From the NCBI GenBank assembly GCA_027488865.1, contig JAIYAU010000033.1:1-64000 (forward strand): 64,000 bases of DNA, in the 5' to 3' direction. The notes beneath the pieces are model-generated. The model saw nothing but the letters and a program-made list of their open reading frames with translations. It was not told the origin of the DNA and made no database searches. The position numbers and the translations under genes are program-made. How positions within the stretch are numbered: position 1 is the first letter of the stretch; each line of letters begins with the position of its first letter. The DNA comes from Cytophagaceae bacterium. Its GTDB lineage: Bacteria; Bacteroidota; Bacteroidia; Cytophagales; UBA9547. Positions 59,931-64,000 of this stretch are shown in pieces.

Positions 59931-60509
59931 ATGAAAAAAGTACTTATTATCAATGGCCACCCCGACAAAACAAGCTTGTGTTTTGCCCTGGCTGAAAGCT
60001 ATAAAAGAGGGGTCGACTTGGCTGGAGGACAATCTAAATTAATTCACTTGATAGATTTAAACTTCAATCCCATTCTTACCAATGGATATAAAGAAGTATC
60101 TGAATTGGAACCTGATTTGGTGCAGACACAAAAAGATATCATAGAAGCTGAACACTTAGTTTTTGTATATCCCAACTGGTGGAGTACCTACCCAGCCTTA
60201 CTTAAGGGTTTCATTGATAGGGTTTTTCTACCAGGATTTTCATTTCGATATCGTAAAGATTCCCCTTTTTGGGAAAAACTATTGAAGGGCAAATCAGCAA
60301 GGTTAATCGTAACCCTCGACACACCAGCTTGGTATTATTGGTTATTCAATAAAAATACTGGTCACAACTCAATGAAAATAGGTATTTTAGAATTTAGTGG
60401 CATTGCACCCGTACGTATTACCACTTTCGCACCTGTTAAAACCTCTAATCTTGAGAAAAGAAAAAAATGGATTAAAGAGGTAGAAGAACTTGGCAAAAAC
60501 GGGGATTAG
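59931..60509 (+). CDS. NAD(P)H-dependent oxidoreductase, flavodoxin-like (NQO/KefF type)
   Basis: The 192-residue protein has the flavodoxin-like fold markers VLIINGHPDKTSLCFALAESYKRG near the start, YPNWWSTYPALLKGFIDRVFLPGFSF in the middle and a final helix region. These are the hallmarks of the NAD(P)H dehydrogenase (quinone)/KefF family, which reduces quinones or regulates a potassium-efflux partner. No Kef channel is nearby. It follows the DUF6496 gene by 20 bp. Confidence 0.92.
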   Translation: MKKVLIINGHPDKTSLCFALAESYKRGVDLAGGQSKLIHLIDLNFNPILTNGYKEVSELEPDLVQTQKDIIEAEHLVFVYPNWWSTYPALLKGFIDRVFLPGFSFRYRKDSPFWEKLLKGKSARLIVTLDTPAWYYWLFNKNTGHNSMKIGILEFSGIAPVRITTFAPVKTSNLEKRKKWIKEVEELGKNGD

Positions 60510-60552
60510 TAGCCTAAAATTACATTTCAAAAAAGCTATTGTACATATTAAT

Positions 60553-61188
60553 ATGAAAAATTCATGGATTGTTGTGTTCACTTTATTCTTTGTGTTGGTT
60601 TTCGTAGTCACCGTAACGGCTCAAAGAAACCCGAATAAACAAAAAAATCAAAACAAGGTAGCTAAAACAGCTAGGGTGCAGAGACCAGCGAAAACAAAGG
60701 TAATCTCTGCTCGCCCTTCAAGATTCCGCTATCCACGTAATCAATTTCCTAGAACAAAAATTGTCGTGGTAAGGCCAAGGGTGAAAAAGATTCAGGTGCT
60801 AGCTGCTAACCACACACGTATTATTTACAGAAATAGACCTTACTATTATCAAGAAGGTAGATATTATCGATTTTATAATAATAGCTATTGGATAATTCCT
60901 CCTCCCCGTGGTATCAGAATTGGATTCTTACCCGTTGGTTATAGACGCGTTTTTGTAGGTAACGTTTCAAATTATTATTATTTGGGCAGCTATTATAGAC
61001 CGGTTGGCAATGAATATGAAGCGTTTGAACCAAACATTGGCACAATTGTTCCCGACTTACCACCAGACAATATTGAGGAGGTTACTATAGATGGATTGAC
61101 TTATTATGAATGTAACGACATACTGTACAAATTGATAACCACGACAAACGGCATAGAATATGAGGTTGTTGGCAAATTAAATGATTAA
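60553..61188 (+). CDS. DUF6515-type secreted protein
   Basis: The ATG at 60553 (MKNSWIVVFTLFF) gives a signal peptide (VTAQR); an upstream start inside the previous gene is unlikely. The 211-residue protein has a basic low-complexity N-terminal part (RNPNKQKNQNKVAKTARVQRPAKT) and a C-terminal domain rich in Tyr and Pro (YYYQEGRYYRFYNNSYWIIPPPRG), with GNEYEAF and VTIDGLTYYECNDILYKL, the DUF6515 pattern. Likely surface-associated; function unknown. Confidence 0.85.
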   Translation: MKNSWIVVFTLFFVLVFVVTVTAQRNPNKQKNQNKVAKTARVQRPAKTKVISARPSRFRYPRNQFPRTKIVVVRPRVKKIQVLAANHTRIIYRNRPYYYQEGRYYRFYNNSYWIIPPPRGIRIGFLPVGYRRVFVGNVSNYYYLGSYYRPVGNEYEAFEPNIGTIVPDLPPDNIEEVTIDGLTYYECNDILYKLITTTNGIEYEVVGKLND

Positions 61189-61387
61189 ATAGTACATCAA
61201 ATCAACTATTTGTACAAAACACCAATTTGTTAAACCCATTTTATCCAATAGCGAATTATGTATTTTGTATATCTTGAAAGTTTACAATAATAACAATCGT
61301 GAGTTTACGATTTTTGTTATCCAGTTCGGCTCAATCGTTATCTCGCCTACTTTATCTAAATTTTTGGTTGGTTTTGTTAGTAACTGC

Positions 61388-62287
61388 CTACCAGATGGAC
61401 AACGCTGTTCTAAAAGTATTGCAGTGGGCATCAACGGTGTCGACTACTTTGGCAGAGTAGCCTCCGCCCATTGCTACAGCCACAGGTATTTGATGCGTTT
61501 TACAATATTCTAAAACCAGTTCATCCCTATGTTTACAACCTTGTTTTGTAAGTGCTAACTTTCCCAGTTTATCGGTAGCCAACACGTCTACCCCCGAAAG
61601 ATAAAACACAAAATCGGGCCTTTGGTGCTTGAATAGTAATGGTAAATTATAATTTAAAACAGCTAAATAATCATTGTCGACAGTGTAAGCCGGCAACCCT
61701 ATGTCTAGGTCAGAGTTTTCTTTTTTAAGTGGGTAATTATCTGCCCCATGCATACTAAAAGTAAATACGGCCGGTTGATTGTTAAAAATAGCCGCTGTGC
61801 CATTCCCTTGATGTACGTCAAGGTCTATTACCAATATTTTTCTAGCTAATCCTTTATTTAACAGATAATTAGCAGCAACAGCTATATCGTTTATGACGCA
61901 AAAACCTTCTCCCCTATCTACAAAGGCATGATGGGTGCCTCCAGCTGTGTTAAGTGCCACTCCATATTCCAGGGCATACAATGCACATTGTAAGGTGCCT
62001 TGAGTACTCGTATAACACCTTTTTATCAATTTATCATTAAATGGAAAACCAATTTTTCGTATTTCCATATCCGTAAGCTGGTGCTGCCAAAGTCGAGTAA
62101 GATAGTGCTTGTCGTGGGTTGTGGCAACTATTTCTTCATCACAGATGGTAGGTTCAAATAGCTGGTCTTCCGTAATGCTGCCTTCATAAAGCAATTGATC
62201 CTTAATTAATTCATATTTGACCATCGGAAATCGGTGGCCTTCTGGCAAATCCAACACAAAACGATCTGAATAGGCTATTTTAATCAT
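61388..62287 (-). CDS. histone-deacetylase-superfamily (AcuC/HDAC-like) hydrolase
   Basis: The ATG at 62287 (MIKIAYSDRFVLDLPEGHRFPM) is chosen over an in-frame upstream Met because it fits the family's N-terminus. The 299-residue protein has the HDAC metal motifs: GGTHHAFVDRGEGFCVINDIAVAANYLL, VIDLDVHQGNGTAAIFNNQ and a later GVDVLATDKLGKLALT. Members deacetylate proteins, acetylpolyamines or acetoin-derived substrates. The exact substrate is unknown. Confidence 0.93.
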   Translation of the reverse strand: MIKIAYSDRFVLDLPEGHRFPMVKYELIKDQLLYEGSITEDQLFEPTICDEEIVATTHDKHYLTRLWQHQLTDMEIRKIGFPFNDKLIKRCYTSTQGTLQCALYALEYGVALNTAGGTHHAFVDRGEGFCVINDIAVAANYLLNKGLARKILVIDLDVHQGNGTAAIFNNQPAVFTFSMHGADNYPLKKENSDLDIGLPAYTVDNDYLAVLNYNLPLLFKHQRPDFVFYLSGVDVLATDKLGKLALTKQGCKHRDELVLEYCKTHQIPVAVAMGGGYSAKVVDTVDAHCNTFRTALSIW

Positions 62288-62323
62288 GGGCAAATATAAA
62301 GTGCAATAGCAATTACAACTCAA

Positions 62324-62652
62324 TTTGGCATATTCAAGTTTAAGTATGTTGATATTTTTTCATTTTTGTTGTGCTAGAGAAAATAGATTATCTAGTTTAT
62401 GAATTTATTTAATGAGTTTCACTTCATCGTTAGCTAGTTTCATTTTATTACTAGGGTTATCGAGCAATGCTTTTATAAGTCGACGGGTATATTAACTTAC
62501 CTAAAAATGACACCTAATGGCTCATTTTGAGTAGTATTTTATAGTAGCTTTTCATAAAATCCCTTTTTTTTATTATTTTTAGGTTTATAAAACATGAACT
62601 ACAGTCAAAACACGGCCAATTAGGTCAATTACAATTTATAAACGAATCCTGA
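62324..62652. other. gene-free stretch between divergent genes
   Basis: About 330 AT-rich bases with no open frame or repeat that I can support; it must contain the divergent promoters for the HDAC and otsA genes. Confidence 0.5.
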
Positions 62653-64000
62653 ATGGCCAAAACCATCATCATTTCTAATCGACTACCACTTACCATCCAA
62701 AAAAAAGATGGCACCTTTTCTTATAGCGAAAGTGCAGGTGGCTTGGCTACTGGCTTGGGTTCCATTTATAAAACCAACAATATGCTGTGGGTAGGTTGGC
62801 CGGGAATTAACCTCAAGACTGATACTGAAAGAATCGCACTCAAAATTGAACTATTAAAAGAAAATTTATTCCCGATATTCTTAACTGATAAGGATATCGA
62901 AAATTATTACGTAGGTTTTAGCAACAAAACCATCTGGCCGATTTATCACTATTTTACACAATATGCCTCATTTCATCACGACTTATGGCTATCATACAAG
63001 AAGGTAAACCGTATTTTTTGTGATGAAATCGTCAAGCTATATAAACCCGGTGATATTATTTGGGTGCATGACTATCAGCAGTTAATGTTATCATCTTACC
63101 TTAGGCAAAAATTACCACAAGCTACGATTGGATTTTTTCAACATATTCCATTTCCCTCATATGAAGTATTTAGGTCTATCCCTTGGCGAGAAGAAATACT
63201 CAAGGGTTATCTTGGAGCAGATCTAATAGGCTTTCATACATACGACGATACACGACACTTTTTCAGCTGTTTAAAGCGGGTATTGGGCATCGAAAATAAC
63301 CTGGGCAAAATTGAGTACGAACAAAGAACCATCCACGTGGATGCGTTTCCGATGGGTATAGATTTTGAAAAATTCAATACCTCTGCTTCGGAACAAGACA
63401 CTACAGCAAAGGTATTGGAATATAAAGCCTCCTTAGGCGACCGTAAAATCATCTTGTCAATAGATCGTCTAGATTATTCTAAAGGTATCCCGCAGCGTTT
63501 GATGGCCTACGAATCTTTTCTAGAAAAATATCCTGAGTATCATTCTAAAATCATTTTGGTACAGCTTACTGTGCCCTCACGGTACGATGTTTCGCACTAT
63601 AGAAATCTAAAAATAGAAATAGACGAATTGGTCGGGAGAATTAATGGGAAATTTGGTAAAATAAATTGGATGCCAATACATTACATCTTTAGAGCAATTC
63701 CCTTTACGCATCTTTCTGCATTATATGCCATTTCTGACGTTGCCTTAATTACGCCCATCAGAGATGGAATGAACTTGGTTTCTAAAGAATATGTAGCCAC
63801 CAGACATTTAAACACTGGGGTGCTAATCTTAAGTGAAATGACAGGTGCTGCTAAAGAATTGGTAGAGGCAATTATCGTTAATCCTAACGACAAGGAGGCA
63901 CTTATCGCTTCGCTTAAAAAAGCCCTTAGCATGTCCAAAGAGGAACAAAAAAAGCGAATGACTTCGATGCGCAATACCATAAGGGCGTATAATGTGCATA
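62653..64000 (+). CDS. otsA: trehalose-6-phosphate synthase, cut by the window end
   Basis: The frame opens at ATG 62653 (MAKTIIISNRLPLTIQKKDG) and runs open to the last base. It shows the GT20 motifs: SAGGLATGLGS, VGWPG, WPIYHYF, VHDYQQLML, FFQHIPFPSYEVFRSIPWREEIL, LIGFHTYDD, RLDYSKGIPQRL and DGMNLVSKEYVA. It makes trehalose-6-phosphate from UDP-glucose and glucose-6-phosphate, an osmoprotectant route. Many Bacteroidota enzymes continue into an OtsB phosphatase domain; the missing C-terminus leaves this open. Confidence 0.95.
   Translation, partial: MAKTIIISNRLPLTIQKKDGTFSYSESAGGLATGLGSIYKTNNMLWVGWPGINLKTDTERIALKIELLKENLFPIFLTDKDIENYYVGFSNKTIWPIYHYFTQYASFHHDLWLSYKKVNRIFCDEIVKLYKPGDIIWVHDYQQLMLSSYLRQKLPQATIGFFQHIPFPSYEVFRSIPWREEILKGYLGADLIGFHTYDDTRHFFSCLKRVLGIENNLGKIEYEQRTIHVDAFPMGIDFEKFNTSASEQDTTAKVLEYKASLGDRKIILSIDRLDYSKGIPQRLMAYESFLEKYPEYHSKIILVQLTVPSRYDVSHYRNLKIEIDELVGRINGKFGKINWMPIHYIFRAIPFTHLSALYAISDVALITPIRDGMNLVSKEYVATRHLNTGVLILSEMTGAAKELVEAIIVNPNDKEALIASLKKALSMSKEEQKKRMTSMRNTIRAYNVH

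Noticed and set aside
1-64000. CRISPR array or stable RNA genes
   Set aside because: No regularly spaced identical repeats with unique spacers were seen, and no tRNA- or rRNA-like sequence was recognised by reading; a dedicated covariance-model scan would be needed to exclude small RNAs.

Overview
The window is AT-rich chromosomal DNA from a member of the Bacteroidota. Several secreted proteins carry a C-terminal type IX secretion (T9SS) sorting domain, and a T9SS plug-type lipoprotein is present. Other lineage markers are Omp28-like, DUF4293, DUF5723-like, DUF6515 and DUF6496 families, promoter-like TAnnTTTG (-7) elements, and an almost complete lack of Shine-Dalgarno sequences. Finer taxonomy cannot be read from the sequence. 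No rRNA, tRNA, CRISPR array, integrase or transposase was recognised.

Layout. 1-5.5 kb: the tail of an outer-membrane barrel protein, a four-gene minus-strand operon of CxxC/thioredoxin-like proteins plus an outer-membrane barrel, a VOC protein and a secreted protein. 5.6-10 kb: an accessory, repeat-rich region with a RelE/ParE toxin-antitoxin pair, a gene of unknown function, an orphan SUKH (SMI1/KNR4) protein and a small membrane protein, embedded in several families of structured repeats. 10-13.6 kb: a porin, a PstS-like protein and a HAMP-GAF sensor in one operon. 14-31.9 kb: mostly core functions (large T9SS protein, DUF4256, Zn aminopeptidase, NamZ muramidase, Fmt, T9SS plug, lycopene cyclase, geranylgeranyl-reductase-like flavoprotein, lipoprotein/barrel pair, YidD group, Kir channel). 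32.5-40 kb: two T9SS proteins, two tandem LuxR-type regulators, DprA and Ppx/GppA.

40.3-55.2 kb is a long all-plus run that looks like a general stress and envelope-maintenance block. It holds BON, OsmC, SHOCT, AraC, two CsbD proteins, cupin, GH130 plus a GT4/(alpha/alpha)6 fusion, a four-helix Cys-rich copper-type protein, Lmo0937, YtxH, a holin-like protein, an AI-2E-type permease, Dps and an Mla-like EFD lipid transporter. 55.2-58.9 kb is a second accessory region that carries the same repeat families as 6-10 kb but mostly in the opposite orientation. 58.9-64 kb holds small envelope proteins, an NAD(P)H oxidoreductase, DUF6515, an HDAC-family deacetylase and the start of trehalose-6-phosphate synthase, cut by the window end.

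The most unusual signal is the repeat system shared by the two accessory regions. A roughly 310-350 bp sequence (7684-7996 and 58186-58540, with 86 bp identical) is present as an inverted pair about 50 kb apart; it includes a promoter and the first codons of the unknown gene at 7175-7696. It comes with a two-hairpin repeat family (six copies) and a 70-135 bp element with interleaved inverted repeats compatible with a pseudoknot (four copies). Two of those four lie directly upstream of small membrane-protein genes in the same relative orientation, which gives a cassette-like appearance without any integron machinery in view.
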